In this document: in pieces, positions 52,729 to 61,902 of the stretch
Layout: each line of letters starts with the position of its first letter
Numbering within the stretch: the stretch's first letter is position 1
Origin: Lysobacter sp. 5GHs7-4
GTDB taxonomy: Bacteria; Pseudomonadota; Gammaproteobacteria; Xanthomonadales; Xanthomonadaceae
Length of the DNA: 64,000 nucleotides
Direction: 5' to 3'
Assembly: GCF_021284765.1 (NCBI RefSeq)
Contig: NZ_CP089924.1
Coordinates: 3,800,001-3,864,000 of the forward strand
Notes under the pieces: model-generated
The model's input: the letters and a program-made list of their open reading frames with translations, nothing else
What the model was told of the DNA's origin: nothing
Databases searched by the model: none
Translations under genes and position numbers: made by a program

Positions 52729-53616
52729 TCAACGACAGGCCAGATCGCGTCCAGGCCCCTGCCCGCACAAGTGCAGGCGCGAAATCTCCGGCGGCACGCC
52801 GAACCGGATCGGCAGGATGCTGGTGCCGATGCCCTGGGTCACGAACAGCTGGCGTCCGCCTTCCTCGAAGCGTCCGACCGGATACGCGCCGTCGGCTTCC
52901 TTCCACAAACCCGGCCGGCCCAGCAGCGGAAACGCGATCTGCCCGCCGTGGGTATGCCCGGCCACCACCAGCGACGCGCGCGCGGGCATGCGCCGGAACA
53001 CCAGCGGATTGTGCGTGATCGCCAGCGCCGGCGCCTGATCCGAGATTGCGGAAAACGCGCGCGCTACGTCGTGCGGCGCCTCCAGCAGATCGCCCACGCC
53101 GACCATCCACAGCCGGCAGCGTCCCAGCTCGACCTCGCGCGCCTGGTCCTCCAGCACCACCACGCCGGCCGATTCCAGCGCGCGCCGCACGCGCTGGCCG
53201 TCCTTCCACCAATCGTGGTTGCCCAGCACGGCGTAGACCGGCTTGCGCGCGGTCAGCGGCTTGAGGTGCTCGGCCACGGTCTCGGCGGGGATGTAGGTGC
53301 CCAGGAACACGCTGAGGATCACGTAGTCGCCGGCCATCAGCACCGCCTGCGCATCGCTGGCCGTCAGCCGCGCGACCAGGCGATCGAACTGCTCGACGCC
53401 GTTGCGCGGCGAGCCCACGTGCAGGTCGGACACCAGGTCCACGCGCAGCCCATCGCACTCGCGCGGCCAGTTCGGCAGGGCGAAGGCGTAGTCGCGTTGG
53501 GTCAGCGATCCGGGCTCGATCACGCAGCCCCAGACCGCGAAGCTCAGCACCAGCAGGGCGAGGATGCGCGCGCTCCAACTGCGCCGCCGCGTCCACCGCC
53601 AGCGCGGTCGCTTCAT
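52729..53616 (-). CDS. Membrane-anchored metallophosphoesterase
   Basis: 295 aa from ATG 53616. One membrane helix near the start (about residues 18-36, ARILALLVLSFAVWGCVI). Calcineurin-like motifs: VDLVSDLHVGSP (DxH), VLMAGDYVIL (GD), VYAVLGNHDWW (GNHD), ITHNPLVFRR and VVAGHTHGGQIAFP (GHxH). The family removes phosphate from nucleotides or lipids such as UDP-diacylglucosamine-like substrates; the specific one is unknown. The stop of the next gene is 13 bases upstream on the same strand, a probable operon. Confidence 0.93.
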   Translation of the reverse strand: MKRPRWRWTRRRSWSARILALLVLSFAVWGCVIEPGSLTQRDYAFALPNWPRECDGLRVDLVSDLHVGSPRNGVEQFDRLVARLTASDAQAVLMAGDYVILSVFLGTYIPAETVAEHLKPLTARKPVYAVLGNHDWWKDGQRVRRALESAGVVVLEDQAREVELGRCRLWMVGVGDLLEAPHDVARAFSAISDQAPALAITHNPLVFRRMPARASLVVAGHTHGGQIAFPLLGRPGLWKEADGAYPVGRFEEGGRQLFVTQGIGTSILPIRFGVPPEISRLHLCGQGPGRDLACR

Positions 53617-53629
53617 GCCGGCGCGCTCG

Positions 53630-54772
53630 TCATCCCGCCTTGGCCTTGGCCTGCGCATGCCACGCCGCCAGCACTTCGCTCTCGCGCGCGGGACTGAGCC
53701 CGGCCTTGGGCTTGGCGCGGCGTTCGGCGGGCAGACCGCGCCAATACGCGAGGGTGTCGCGCACCGTGTCCTGCAGCGGGCGGTAACGCAGCCCGGCCGC
53801 CTGCGCCTTGGCGCTGCTGATGCGGCCGAAGCCGGCGTAGTCGCCGACCGGCGGGATCCACACCGGCATGTCCTGCCAGGGGCCGACCTTGTTGGCTTCC
53901 AGAAACGCCGCGGGCACCCAGGTCACGCTGGATTTCGGCGCGCCCATCGTTGCGGCGACTTGCTGGCAGCTGCCCAGCAGCTCGCCCATGCTGAGCTTGC
54001 CGGCCGGGGCGTCGGCGTTGTAAATGCCCAGGCTGCGCTGTTCCAGCGTGCGCAGCAGGAACGCGGCCAGGTCGCGCACATCGATGAACTGGGTCGGATC
54101 CTGCGCGCCGCCCGGCGCCAGGATCTCGCCGCCGCGGTCGGCGCGCGCCGGCCAGTAGGTGAAGCGGTCGGTGGTGTCGCCGGGGCCGACGATCAGGCCC
54201 GGCCGCACCACCGTCACCCGGCCCGGCATTTCCTTTTCGGCCGCGCGCTCGCACAGCGCCTTGAGGCCGCCGTAGGTTTCGCCGGTGATCTCACTGACGT
54301 TGGGATCGGCCAGCTGCGCAAGCGGCGCGGTCTCGTCCTGGTTGGGCGTGTCGGTTTTGGCGTAGACCGAGATCGTCGACACCAGCAGGTACTGGCCGAC
54401 GCGGCCGCCCAGCAGTTTCGTCGAACGGGTGACGTCGGCCGGCAGATAGGCGGAGGTGTCCAGCACCGCGTCCCAGCGCCGGTCGCCTTCCAGCGCCTTC
54501 ATGTCGGTCTTGCGGTCGCCGTGCAGCTGCTCGATGTCGCGGAAGTCCTCGCCGGAAAAACGCTCCGGGTTGGTCTTGCCGCGGTTGAACAGGGTCAGCG
54601 TGTGCCCGGCCTTGCGCGCGGCCTCGACGAAGTGCGGGCCGAGAAAGCCGGTGCCGCCCATGACCAGGATCTTCTTGGGCTTCGGCCGCAGGCGGCTGGT
54701 GGCGAACCCGGGCAGGGCCAGCAGGCTGGCGCCGGCGAGGCCGGCGGCAAGAAAGTCGCGGCGGTGCGTCAT
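53630..54772 (-). CDS. NAD-dependent epimerase/reductase with Tat signal
   Basis: 380 aa from ATG 54772. N-terminal THRRDFLAAGLAGASLLALPGFA is a twin-arginine signal, so the folded enzyme is exported. A Rossmann fold follows: KILVMGGTGFLGPHFVEAARKAG (NAD loop), then STISVYAKT and ETYGGLKALCERAAEK as the S/YxxxK region of extended SDRs (Tyr and Lys spaced by three), and VVRPGLIVGPGDTTDRFTYW. Probably a periplasmic oxidoreductase of unknown substrate. It overlaps the MFS gene by 4 bases (ATGA), so exporter and enzyme are made together. Confidence 0.88.
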   Translation of the reverse strand: MTHRRDFLAAGLAGASLLALPGFATSRLRPKPKKILVMGGTGFLGPHFVEAARKAGHTLTLFNRGKTNPERFSGEDFRDIEQLHGDRKTDMKALEGDRRWDAVLDTSAYLPADVTRSTKLLGGRVGQYLLVSTISVYAKTDTPNQDETAPLAQLADPNVSEITGETYGGLKALCERAAEKEMPGRVTVVRPGLIVGPGDTTDRFTYWPARADRGGEILAPGGAQDPTQFIDVRDLAAFLLRTLEQRSLGIYNADAPAGKLSMGELLGSCQQVAATMGAPKSSVTWVPAAFLEANKVGPWQDMPVWIPPVGDYAGFGRISSAKAQAAGLRYRPLQDTVRDTLAYWRGLPAERRAKPKAGLSPARESEVLAAWHAQAKAKAG

Positions 54773-56148
54773 CGGTCGTTCCCCGGCGTGGTGGCGTCGA
54801 GGGGCAGCGTGCGCTGGGCGCGGATCACCCGCCATGCGCCGAAGGTCATGCCCAGGGCGACGCCGATGCCGGCCAAGAACACCACGCGCGAACCGAACAA
54901 CGCCAGCGCCTTGTGCAGCCAGACGAAGGTCAGATCGCCGCCGCGGTAGATCACCGTGTCGACCACCGCCTTGGCCTTGTAGCGCGATTCGCGATCCACC
55001 CGCGTGTACAGGGTTTCACGGCCGGGCTTGGCCAGCGAGAACTCGCCCGCGCGCGTGGCCACCTGCACGATCGCCACCAGCAACGGCAGCGGCGACAGCG
55101 CCAGCAGCGCATAGCCGAACAGGATCGCGAACGCCGGCACCAGCAGGGTCGGGGCCACGCCCCAGCGCCGCAGCAGGAATCGCGTGAGGAACAGCTGCAC
55201 CAGGATGGTGGTGAAGTTCACCGCGCTGTCGATGGTGGAGTAATAGCGCGTGGCTTCCTTCGCGCCCGGATAGAACGCCTTCACGATCGCGGCCTGCTCG
55301 TTGTACAGCAGGGTGCCCACGCCGACGCCGAAGAACATCACGATCGCCAGCGCGCGCAGCATCGGCCGCTGCCAGACCAGCTTGAGGCCGGCGATCACGG
55401 AGCCGCCCATCGCGACCTCGCCGCTGCCGCCGCCGCTGGCGCGTTCGCGGCGGATCGCCCACACCCGCAGCTTGAGGATGCACAGCAGGCACAGGCCGAG
55501 AAAACAGGCCGACACCAGCAGCAGATTGGCCACGCCCAGCGGCCCCACCAGCACGCTGGTCAGCACCGGCCCGACCAGCGCGCCGACCGTGCCGCCGGCG
55601 CCGATGTAGCCGTAGACGTGCTTGGCGTGTTCGTTGTCGAACACGTCGGCCATGAAGCTCCAGAACACCGTCACCGCGAACAGGTTGAACACCGCCGTCC
55701 AGACGAAGAACAGCGCGCCGCGCCCCGGCAGTTCGCGGTGGAACGCCCAGTAGAAGCCGATCAGGCAGGCGATGAAGATCAGGTACACCACCGGCAGGAA
55801 CACCCGTCGCGGGAAACGCGACACCAGCGCGCCGTAGATCGGCTGCAGCGCCAGCATGGCCAGGAAGGTGCAGGTGAACAGCACCTGCAGGGTGAACTCC
55901 TTCAGCGACACGCCGTGGCCGGCGGCCCAGGCGATCAACCCCGGCGGGAACACGGTCTCGATATCGCCCGAGGCCCCCATCGCGTCGCGCACCGGGCGCA
56001 GCACGTAGTAGCCGCAGAGCAGGCTGAAGAAGTACAGCAGGGACCACAGCAGCGGCGGCGACTCGGCGACCTCGCTGCGGAACACGTCCCAGCCGCGGCC
56101 GGGCGCGGCGGCTGGCGCGGTGCTATCGGTGCGGACCGGATCAGCCAC
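54769..56148 (-). CDS. MFS-type transporter, ADP/ATP-carrier-like subfamily
   Basis: 459 aa with about 12 hydrophobic segments. Begins WDVFRSEVAESPPLLWSLLYFFSLLCGYYVLRPVRDAMG; the LRPVRD pattern is typical of the NTP/NDP exchange (TlcC-like) related MFS group in free-living bacteria. Later RETLYTRVDRESRYKAKAVVDTVIYRGGDL is also typical. The substrate is unknown; nucleotide transport should not be assumed. Upstream gene of the operon with the Tat-exported epimerase and the phosphoesterase. Confidence 0.85.
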   Translation of the reverse strand: MADPVRTDSTAPAAAPGRGWDVFRSEVAESPPLLWSLLYFFSLLCGYYVLRPVRDAMGASGDIETVFPPGLIAWAAGHGVSLKEFTLQVLFTCTFLAMLALQPIYGALVSRFPRRVFLPVVYLIFIACLIGFYWAFHRELPGRGALFFVWTAVFNLFAVTVFWSFMADVFDNEHAKHVYGYIGAGGTVGALVGPVLTSVLVGPLGVANLLLVSACFLGLCLLCILKLRVWAIRRERASGGGSGEVAMGGSVIAGLKLVWQRPMLRALAIVMFFGVGVGTLLYNEQAAIVKAFYPGAKEATRYYSTIDSAVNFTTILVQLFLTRFLLRRWGVAPTLLVPAFAILFGYALLALSPLPLLVAIVQVATRAGEFSLAKPGRETLYTRVDRESRYKAKAVVDTVIYRGGDLTFVWLHKALALFGSRVVFLAGIGVALGMTFGAWRVIRAQRTLPLDATTPGNDR

Positions 56149-56356
56149 GGACGCGGCCCCGCGATCGCAGGCGTCCGGGCATCGGCTGGCGGGCGTCGCG
56201 CGTCATGTCCTGGCTCCCGTGCGCGCTGGCCGGCACGTGCTGGCGGAACGTTAGCCGATGCCGCCGCACCCCGCCAGCGCGCCGGACCGGATCGATTGGG
56301 AGCATTTGCTCTAATCGCCGGGCTTACGGTCGCCCGGTCACAGACAAGGTGCGGGC

Positions 56357-57940
56357 GTGTACGACTACATCATCATCGGTGCCGGCTCGGCCGGCTGCGT
56401 GCTCGCCAATCGCCTCAGCGAAGACCCCGATACCAAGGTGTTGCTGCTCGAAGCCGGTCCGCGCGATCGCCACCCCTTCATCCACATGCCCGCCGGCCTG
56501 GCCAAGCTGGTCGGCAAGAAGGGCGTGAACTGGGACTACGACACCGCGCCCGAGCGCGAGCTCAACGACCGCACCCTGTGGTGGCCGCGCGGCAAGGTGC
56601 TGGGCGGGTCGAGTTCGATCAACGCCATGTGCTACATCCGCGGCGTGGCCGGCGACTACGACGACTGGTCCACGCAGGGCGCGAGCGGCTGGGATTGGAA
56701 GTCGGTGCTGCCCTACTTCCGCCGCTCCGAGCGCAACAGCCGCGGCGACGATGCCCTGCACGGCGCCAACGGCCCGCTCTACGTGTCCGACCTGCGCTAT
56801 ACCAACCCGCTGTCGCAGGTGTTCATCGAGGCCGGCCGCGAGGCCGGCTACGCGGTCAACCGCGACTTCAACGGCCCCGCCCAGCAAGGCTTCGGCTACT
56901 ACCAGGTCACCCAGAAGAACGGCGCGCGCTGCTCCAGCGCGGTCGCCTACCTGGACCCGGCGCGCGAACGCCACAATCTGACCATCGTCACTGGCGCCCA
57001 GGTCAACCGCATCACGTTCGAGCGGGGCCGCGCCAACGGCGTGATCTACACCGCCGGCGGCCGCTCCTTCCACCAGGACGTCTCGCGCGAAATCCTGCTC
57101 AGCGGCGGCGCGATCAATTCGCCGCAGCTGCTGATGCTGTCCGGCATCGGCCCGGCCGCGCAGCTGCGCAAGCTCGGCATCGACGTGGTCGCCGACCGCG
57201 ACCAGGTCGGCGAGAACCTGCAGGACCATCTGGACATCTGCACCCTGCAGCATTCCACCCAGCGCGTCACCTACGACCGCGTCAGCGACCTGCGCATCGC
57301 CTTCGACTACTACCTGCGCGGCCACAGCGGCCCGGGCAGCAGCAACATCGCCGAGGCCGGCGCGTTCGTACGCTCGGCGCTGGCGCCGGACGAGCGCGCC
57401 GACATCCAGCTGCATTTCGTGCCGGCCATGCTCGACGACCACGGCCGCCGCCGTCTGGCCGGCGACGGCTACACCCTGCACGCCTGCTTCCTGCGTCCGC
57501 GCAGCCGCGGCCGCATCACCCTGGCCAGCGCCAGCGCCTCGGACAAGGCGCGCATCGAGGCGCGCTACCTCAGCGATCCGGAAGGCTTCGACCTGAAGAT
57601 GATGCTGGAGTGCGCCAAGCTCTCGCGCGAGCTGTTCGCGCAGAAGGCGTTCGACGCCTACCGCGGCGCGCCGATCTTCCCGCCGCGCAGCGACTACAGC
57701 GACGCCGAGCTGATCGAGTTCGTCCGCGAAAAAGCCGAGACCGTCTACCACCCGGTCGGCACCTGCCGCATGGGCAGCGACGACGCCTCCGTGGTCGATC
57801 CCCAACTGCGCGTGCGCGGCGTCGAAGGCCTGCGCGTGGTCGACGCCTCGGTGATGCCGACCCTGATCGGCGGCAACACCAACGCGCCGACGATGATGAT
57901 CGCCGAGCGCGCGGCCGACCTGATCCGCGGGCGGATTTGA
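56357..57940 (+). CDS. GMC family oxidoreductase (choline dehydrogenase-like)
   Basis: 527 aa from GTG 56357. FAD-binding start YDYIIIGAGSAGCVLANRLSE (GxGxxG at residues 8-13). GMC signature 1: GKVLGGSSSINAMCYIRG. Signature 2: LLSGGAINSPQLLMLSGIGPA. The catalytic His is His465 in VYHPVGTCRMG, and GGNTNAPTMMIAERAADLI closes the chain. It oxidises an alcohol with FAD; choline dehydrogenase-like by sequence, but the true substrate is unknown. No betaine genes adjoin it. Confidence 0.94.
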   Translation: MYDYIIIGAGSAGCVLANRLSEDPDTKVLLLEAGPRDRHPFIHMPAGLAKLVGKKGVNWDYDTAPERELNDRTLWWPRGKVLGGSSSINAMCYIRGVAGDYDDWSTQGASGWDWKSVLPYFRRSERNSRGDDALHGANGPLYVSDLRYTNPLSQVFIEAGREAGYAVNRDFNGPAQQGFGYYQVTQKNGARCSSAVAYLDPARERHNLTIVTGAQVNRITFERGRANGVIYTAGGRSFHQDVSREILLSGGAINSPQLLMLSGIGPAAQLRKLGIDVVADRDQVGENLQDHLDICTLQHSTQRVTYDRVSDLRIAFDYYLRGHSGPGSSNIAEAGAFVRSALAPDERADIQLHFVPAMLDDHGRRRLAGDGYTLHACFLRPRSRGRITLASASASDKARIEARYLSDPEGFDLKMMLECAKLSRELFAQKAFDAYRGAPIFPPRSDYSDAELIEFVREKAETVYHPVGTCRMGSDDASVVDPQLRVRGVEGLRVVDASVMPTLIGGNTNAPTMMIAERAADLIRGRI

Positions 57941-58023
57941 GGGCCGCAGCCGGGTCGCTGTCGCTATCGCACTGAGCGGCGGCTTGGCGCGATCGCACGC
58001 CGCCGCATCGCTGCGCGCCCCAC

Positions 58024-58052
58024 GGTCTCTCTCCCACCGCGGGAGAGAGACC
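58024..58052. terminator. Perfect 12-bp hairpin between convergent genes
   Basis: GGTCTCTCTCCC and GGGAGAGAGACC pair around ACCGC between the GMC oxidoreductase and the small secreted protein, which read toward each other. Likely bidirectional transcription stop. Confidence 0.65.
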
Positions 58053-58103
58053 GGGAAATACGGTGCCCCAAGCCCTGCGCCATACGGCCCACGGCCCGCG
58101 CCG

Positions 58104-58364
58104 CTACATCTCCACGATCGGCCCGTTCGGGTCCGGTGGCGACGGACAGCCCGTGCTGGGCGTGCAGATGCCGACCAACCGCCATGCACCGCCACGGCAC
58201 TGATAGTAGTAGCCCGGATCGACCGGATGGTCGTAGGCCACCAGGAACATATGCCCTTCCGTTTCCGCCGTGCACGCATACGTCGGTTCGGCGGCAACCG
58301 GAGCCGCCAAGCCGATCGCCCCGACGAACACCGCCAGCACCGCCGCTTTAGCCTTTCGCTTCAT
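58104..58364 (-). CDS. Small secreted Cys-rich protein, unknown function
   Basis: 86 aa from ATG 58364, chosen because GGAGGAG lies 6 bases upstream; an ATG five codons earlier overlaps that site. Signal peptide KAKAAVLAVFVGAIGLAAPVAA. The mature 60 residues include four Cys (YACTAETEGH, YYQCRGGAW, GICTPSTGCPS), suggesting two disulfides. It is acidic, Pro-rich near the end, and of unknown family. Convergent with the GMC gene. Confidence 0.65.
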   Translation of the reverse strand: MKRKAKAAVLAVFVGAIGLAAPVAAEPTYACTAETEGHMFLVAYDHPVDPGYYYQCRGGAWRLVGICTPSTGCPSPPDPNGPIVEM

Positions 58365-58526
58365 TGCGATCTCCTCCATTGAAAGCCGCTGGATTCGTCC
58401 CTGCGCGGTAACGAAGCGCCCGCCGTTCCGATATGCATTTCGTAAGGCGAACCACTTTGGGAGGCAGCGGCGGCCTCCGCAGGCTAGCTTGCGAGCAAGC
58501 TAGCAGATGCTGCGACGCAATAAGGG

Positions 58527-58660
58527 CCAGCTCAACGCGATGCGGTTCGCCCAGGGCTCACCGCATCCTACGGCGGCAAGGGATAGATTCTCGGCGCAAT
58601 GGCTGCTGCGCCAGCCCGCGCATTGACGCGATCGCGGCTCACGCCGCTCCCACAGAAAGC
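58527..58660. repeat. Copies of two dispersed repeat families
   Basis: A half-unit with CGATGCGGTTCGCCC and GCTCACCGCATCCTACGG (about 58537-58573) belongs to the family of the array at 63369. About 50 bases on, TCGCGGCTCACGCCGCTCCCAC (about 58632-58653) is an inverted member of the GTAGGAGCGGCG family. Confidence 0.65.
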
Positions 58661-58664
58661 CACA

Positions 58665-58684
58665 AGCGCCACGACGCAGCGCAT
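58665..58684. other. Gene-free repeat island 58365-59205
   Basis: About 840 bases between the small secreted gene and the M48 protease gene hold no gene. They contain dispersed repeats at both ends (58527-58660, 58995-59042, 59105-59155), a hexanucleotide tract, and two large hairpins, listed separately. The purine-rich and AT-rich patches differ from the surrounding coding DNA. Confidence 0.5.
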
Positions 58685-58729
<45 letters not shown>

Positions 58730-58813
58730 AGTTTGCTCCGGCATTCAAATCCATTGAGCCGAAGCCACACGAACCACCCCAGACCCGGAGGGCGGCGCGC
58801 AGGACGCGCGCCG

Positions 58814-58847
58814 TTTTTCGATAGGACAGGGATGTCCTATCGAAAAA
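58814..58847. repeat. Perfect 14-bp inverted repeat (TTTTTCGATAGGAC)
   Basis: TTTTTCGATAGGAC, six-base loop AGGGAT, GTCCTATCGAAAAA. Preceded by CGCGCAGGACGCGCG, itself palindromic. A large cruciform-capable element outside any gene. Confidence 0.9.
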
Positions 58848-58902
58848 TCCCCGCGCCAGAACCGAAGCCACACGGGAGCTCTGGGCTCAGACCCTTCTCT
58901 TT

Positions 58903-58938
58903 GGTTACTTTCTCTTGGGTCAGCAAGAGAAAGTAACC
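58903..58938. repeat. Perfect 15-bp inverted repeat (GGTTACTTTCTCTTG)
   Basis: GGTTACTTTCTCTTG, loop GGTCAG, CAAGAGAAAGTAACC. Together with the element at 58814 it looks like one composite repeat, flanked by similar purine-rich strings. Confidence 0.9.
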
Positions 58939-58994
58939 CGCATGCGCAGCAGGCGGAAGCCTTTGACGTTCGGTCAGAAGAAGCGAAACAACAG

Positions 58995-59042
58995 CAAAGG
59001 CAAATCCTCCCCAGCCCTCCTTTGTTAAAAAGAGGAAGCTAA
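58995..59042 (-). repeat. Inverted, degenerate TGAGGGGGATTTGC element
   Basis: On the minus strand CTCTTTTTAACAAAGGAGG is followed by GGGGAGGATTTGCC, close to the family at 3711 and 20999. A further GTAGGAGCGGCG-like inverted copy lies at about 59133-59152. Confidence 0.65.
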
Positions 59043-59205
59043 AAGCGCGACGCCGTAGTTTGGAGGCCATCAGAACCGGAGAAGCGCAATAGCCGGAATT
59101 CGCGGTCGCGGCTTATGACCGAAGGAAATCCCTGTGGGACGCCGCTCCTACAGGGAGCATCTGAAGCAACGCACCGCGTGCGCGACTACGAGCGGCCGCG
59201 AAGGC

Positions 59206-61101
59206 TCAGGCCTTGGCCAACATCGCCGGCAACGGACAATGCAGCGCCGCGCAAATCGTGCGCAGCAACTCGGCCTCGGCCACCGCCACCCGCTGATCGT
59301 GACTGATCGCCGCCGTCACCGCCTCCACCAGCAGCTGCTTGGCCAGAGGATCCAACGCGTCCAACGCCTCCCACACCCGATCCAACGCCAACACCCCGTC
59401 CGCCGGCGGCGCGTAGGGCCGATGCTCCTGCGGCAGCACCCGCTGCAGACCGGCCAGATACGCGCGTTGCGCCGTGGCCGCATCGGCATGACCGCCCTGC
59501 GCCACCACCGCCAGCAACGTCGCGATCTCCGCCGCCACCGCCTGCGGCTTGCGGCGGCCGAAACGCGCATGCCGGGAAGGGTCCAGCGACTCGGTCACCT
59601 GCACCGTCAACAAGCGCGCCAGACAGTACTCGAACAACGAGACCCTGCCATCGGCATTGACCGCCGCCTGCACCGCGTCCATGAACACGTTCAACTGCGG
59701 ACGCGGGCGCAGGCGCAGCACCGGGAAGGCCAGCGAAGCCAGTGGCAGGCGCAGCATCGGATGCAGATCCGCCAGCGCCTGCGCGCGCAGGCGCCGCGCC
59801 TCGTCGGCCAGTTCCGGCCCCAGGCGCGCGGCGATCTCGTAATGCTGGCGCGCGGCGATCTGCGCATCGTCGTCCAGCAGCAATGCCAGCAGCAGCGGCA
59901 CCACCGCCTCGCGCTGCGCGGCCAGCGCGCGCAACGCGTCGGGCAGCGTGGCGACGATGCTGTCGGCGCGGCGGTAGTCGTCGACGCCCGGATGCGCGAC
60001 CTGCGCCGCCACCATCGGCGGCGTCAGCGCCTGCCGGCTGTCGGGCTCCGGCAACGGCGGCGGTTGCGTCGGGCCGGCCAGGCCCATGGCGCGATCCTCG
60101 TCCAGTCCGTGCGGCGGTTCGATCGCCCAACGTCGGCTCAGGCCTTCGAGCTGGTCGGCGCGGAACGACGGCTCCAGCGCGCGGATGCGCTCCAGCAGCG
60201 GCGGATGGGTCGCGAACAAGCCGTCGAAGCCCACGCCGTCGCCGAATAGCATATGGCTGACTTCCTCGGCATCGGCGCGGTCGTTGAGCTTGGCGCCCTC
60301 GTGCAGGCCGCCGATCTTCTTCAAGGCACCGGCCAGGCCCGCGGTCTGGCGGGTGAACTGCACCGCCGACGCATCGGCCAGGCGCTCGCGGCTGCGGCTC
60401 ACGCTGGCCTTGATCATGCGGGCGAAGAACATGCCGACGTAGCCCACCACCATCGCCACCAGCGCCGCGATCAGGATCACGCTCACGCTCTTGCCCAGGC
60501 GTCCGCCGCCGCGCCCGCCCTCGAGGATCTTGCGGCCGATGATGGCCAGCATCAGGATCCCGAACAGCACGCCGATCAGGCGGATGTTCAGACGCATGTC
60601 GCCGTTGAGGATGTGGCTGAACTCGTGCGCGATCACGCCTTGCAGTTCGTCGCGATTGAGCCGGTCCAGCGCGCCGCGGGTCACCGCGACCACCGCGTCG
60701 GAGGGCGAGTAACCCGCCGCGAAGGCGTTGATCGCGGCTTCGTGTTCTAGCACGTACAGCTTGGGCACCGGCACGCCGGACGCGATCGCGATTTCCTCGA
60801 CCACGTTGCGCAGGCGGCGCAGGCCGGCGTCGCGCGTGTCCTCGGGTACCGGCACGCCGCCCAGCTGCAGCGCCACCGATTCGCCGCCGCCGCGCAGGCT
60901 GGCGATGCGGTACAGCGAGCCCAGCACGATCACCGCGATCGTGCCCAGCGTCGCCAAGGTCAGCAGGCCCGGATGCGCGCCGGCGACCACCAGCACCGCC
61001 AGGTCCACGGCCAGCACGATGCCCAGCACGGCCAAGCCGAACAGCAGCATCAGACGGGTCGAGCTGCGCCGGGCCTGCGCCTGGTGTTCGAAGAAGTTCA
61101 T
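59206..61101 (-). CDS. M48 family metalloprotease (HtpX-like, membrane-bound, extended)
   Basis: 631 aa from ATG 61101 (MNFFEHQAQARRSSTR, the typical start). Two membrane helices (about residues 18-38 and 43-62) precede the protease: AGYSPSDAVVAVTRGALDRLNRDELQGVIAHEFSHILNGDMR, with the zinc HEFSH at residues 159-163 and the third ligand Glu in SRSRERLADASAVQ. Two more membrane helices lie at about 178-200 and 210-232. From about residue 300 a long helical tail of unknown function follows, ending QRVAVAEAELLRTICAALHCPLP, which is tellurite-resistance TerB-like in character. It is the partner of LemA (about 136 bases upstream), the common LemA-M48 pair. Confidence 0.94.
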   Translation of the reverse strand: MNFFEHQAQARRSSTRLMLLFGLAVLGIVLAVDLAVLVVAGAHPGLLTLATLGTIAVIVLGSLYRIASLRGGGESVALQLGGVPVPEDTRDAGLRRLRNVVEEIAIASGVPVPKLYVLEHEAAINAFAAGYSPSDAVVAVTRGALDRLNRDELQGVIAHEFSHILNGDMRLNIRLIGVLFGILMLAIIGRKILEGGRGGGRLGKSVSVILIAALVAMVVGYVGMFFARMIKASVSRSRERLADASAVQFTRQTAGLAGALKKIGGLHEGAKLNDRADAEEVSHMLFGDGVGFDGLFATHPPLLERIRALEPSFRADQLEGLSRRWAIEPPHGLDEDRAMGLAGPTQPPPLPEPDSRQALTPPMVAAQVAHPGVDDYRRADSIVATLPDALRALAAQREAVVPLLLALLLDDDAQIAARQHYEIAARLGPELADEARRLRAQALADLHPMLRLPLASLAFPVLRLRPRPQLNVFMDAVQAAVNADGRVSLFEYCLARLLTVQVTESLDPSRHARFGRRKPQAVAAEIATLLAVVAQGGHADAATAQRAYLAGLQRVLPQEHRPYAPPADGVLALDRVWEALDALDPLAKQLLVEAVTAAISHDQRVAVAEAELLRTICAALHCPLPAMLAKA

Positions 61102-61237
61102 CGGTCGATGGCGTCCGAATTGGAAAGCGGGGTCGGCGTCGCAGCAGGTCCGGGCGGCATTCGGAGGCACGCGCACGCGCCGGTCGCGCCGGCGCCGCCA
61201 CGGCCGATCCGAGTTCCCCGCCCCGAATCTCCGCGCC

Positions 61238-61831
61238 TTAGAACTGCACCTTCGGCGCCTCGCGCATCTGCGCGCGGTCGGCGGGAATTTCCAGCAGCGC
61301 GGCGGCGCGGAAATCGAATAGGCCGGCGATCACGCTGGACGGGAAGATCTCGCGCCGGTTGTTGTAGGCCATGACCGAGTCGTTGTAGGCCTGACGCGCG
61401 AACGCGACCTTGTTCTCGGTGCTGGTCAGCTCCTCGGTGAGCTGCATCATGTTCTGGTTGGCCTTGAGGTCCGGATAGGCCTCGGAGACCGCGAGCAAAC
61501 GGCCCAGCGCCCCATTCAGCTGCCCCTGGCTGGCCGCCAACTGCTCCATCGCCGCCGGATCGCCGGGGCTGGCCTTGGCTGCAGCCAGGCCCGATACCGC
61601 TGCGCCACGGGCCGCGATCACCGCTTCCAGCGTCTCGCGTTCATGACCCAGATAGCCTTTGACGGTCTCGACCAGGTTGGGGATCAGGTCGAAGCGCCGC
61701 TGCAGCTGCACGTCGATCTGCGCGAAGGCGTTTTTATAGGCGTTGCGGGACGTCACCAGGGCGTTGTAAATGCCCACGATCCAAACTGCGACGATCACCA
61801 CTAAAGCCAACAAAATCAGAATGCTGAACAT
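61238..61831 (-). CDS. LemA family protein
   Basis: 197 aa. N-terminal membrane helix (ILILLALVVIVAVWIVGIYNAL), then YKNAFAQIDVQLQRRFDLIPNLVETVKGYLGHERETLEAVIAARG, the LemA signature, and a helical rest ending FPSSVIAGLFDFRAAALLEIPADRAQMREAPKVQF. The periplasm-facing part is probably the functional domain. Upstream of the M48 gene on the same strand; a shared role in membrane-protein quality control is suspected. Confidence 0.95.
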   Translation of the reverse strand: MFSILILLALVVIVAVWIVGIYNALVTSRNAYKNAFAQIDVQLQRRFDLIPNLVETVKGYLGHERETLEAVIAARGAAVSGLAAAKASPGDPAAMEQLAASQGQLNGALGRLLAVSEAYPDLKANQNMMQLTEELTSTENKVAFARQAYNDSVMAYNNRREIFPSSVIAGLFDFRAAALLEIPADRAQMREAPKVQF

Positions 61832-61902
61832 GGTTGTTCCCCAATCCCCTTAGATCGGCGCTATGATCGAACGCAACCCAGCATACGCAGGCGCTGCGAC
61901 CG

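Noticed and set aside
54913..57975. Plus-strand open frame of about 1020 codons across the transporter and GMC genes
   Set aside because: It runs antisense through the transporter and in the wrong frame through the GMC gene; no domain.
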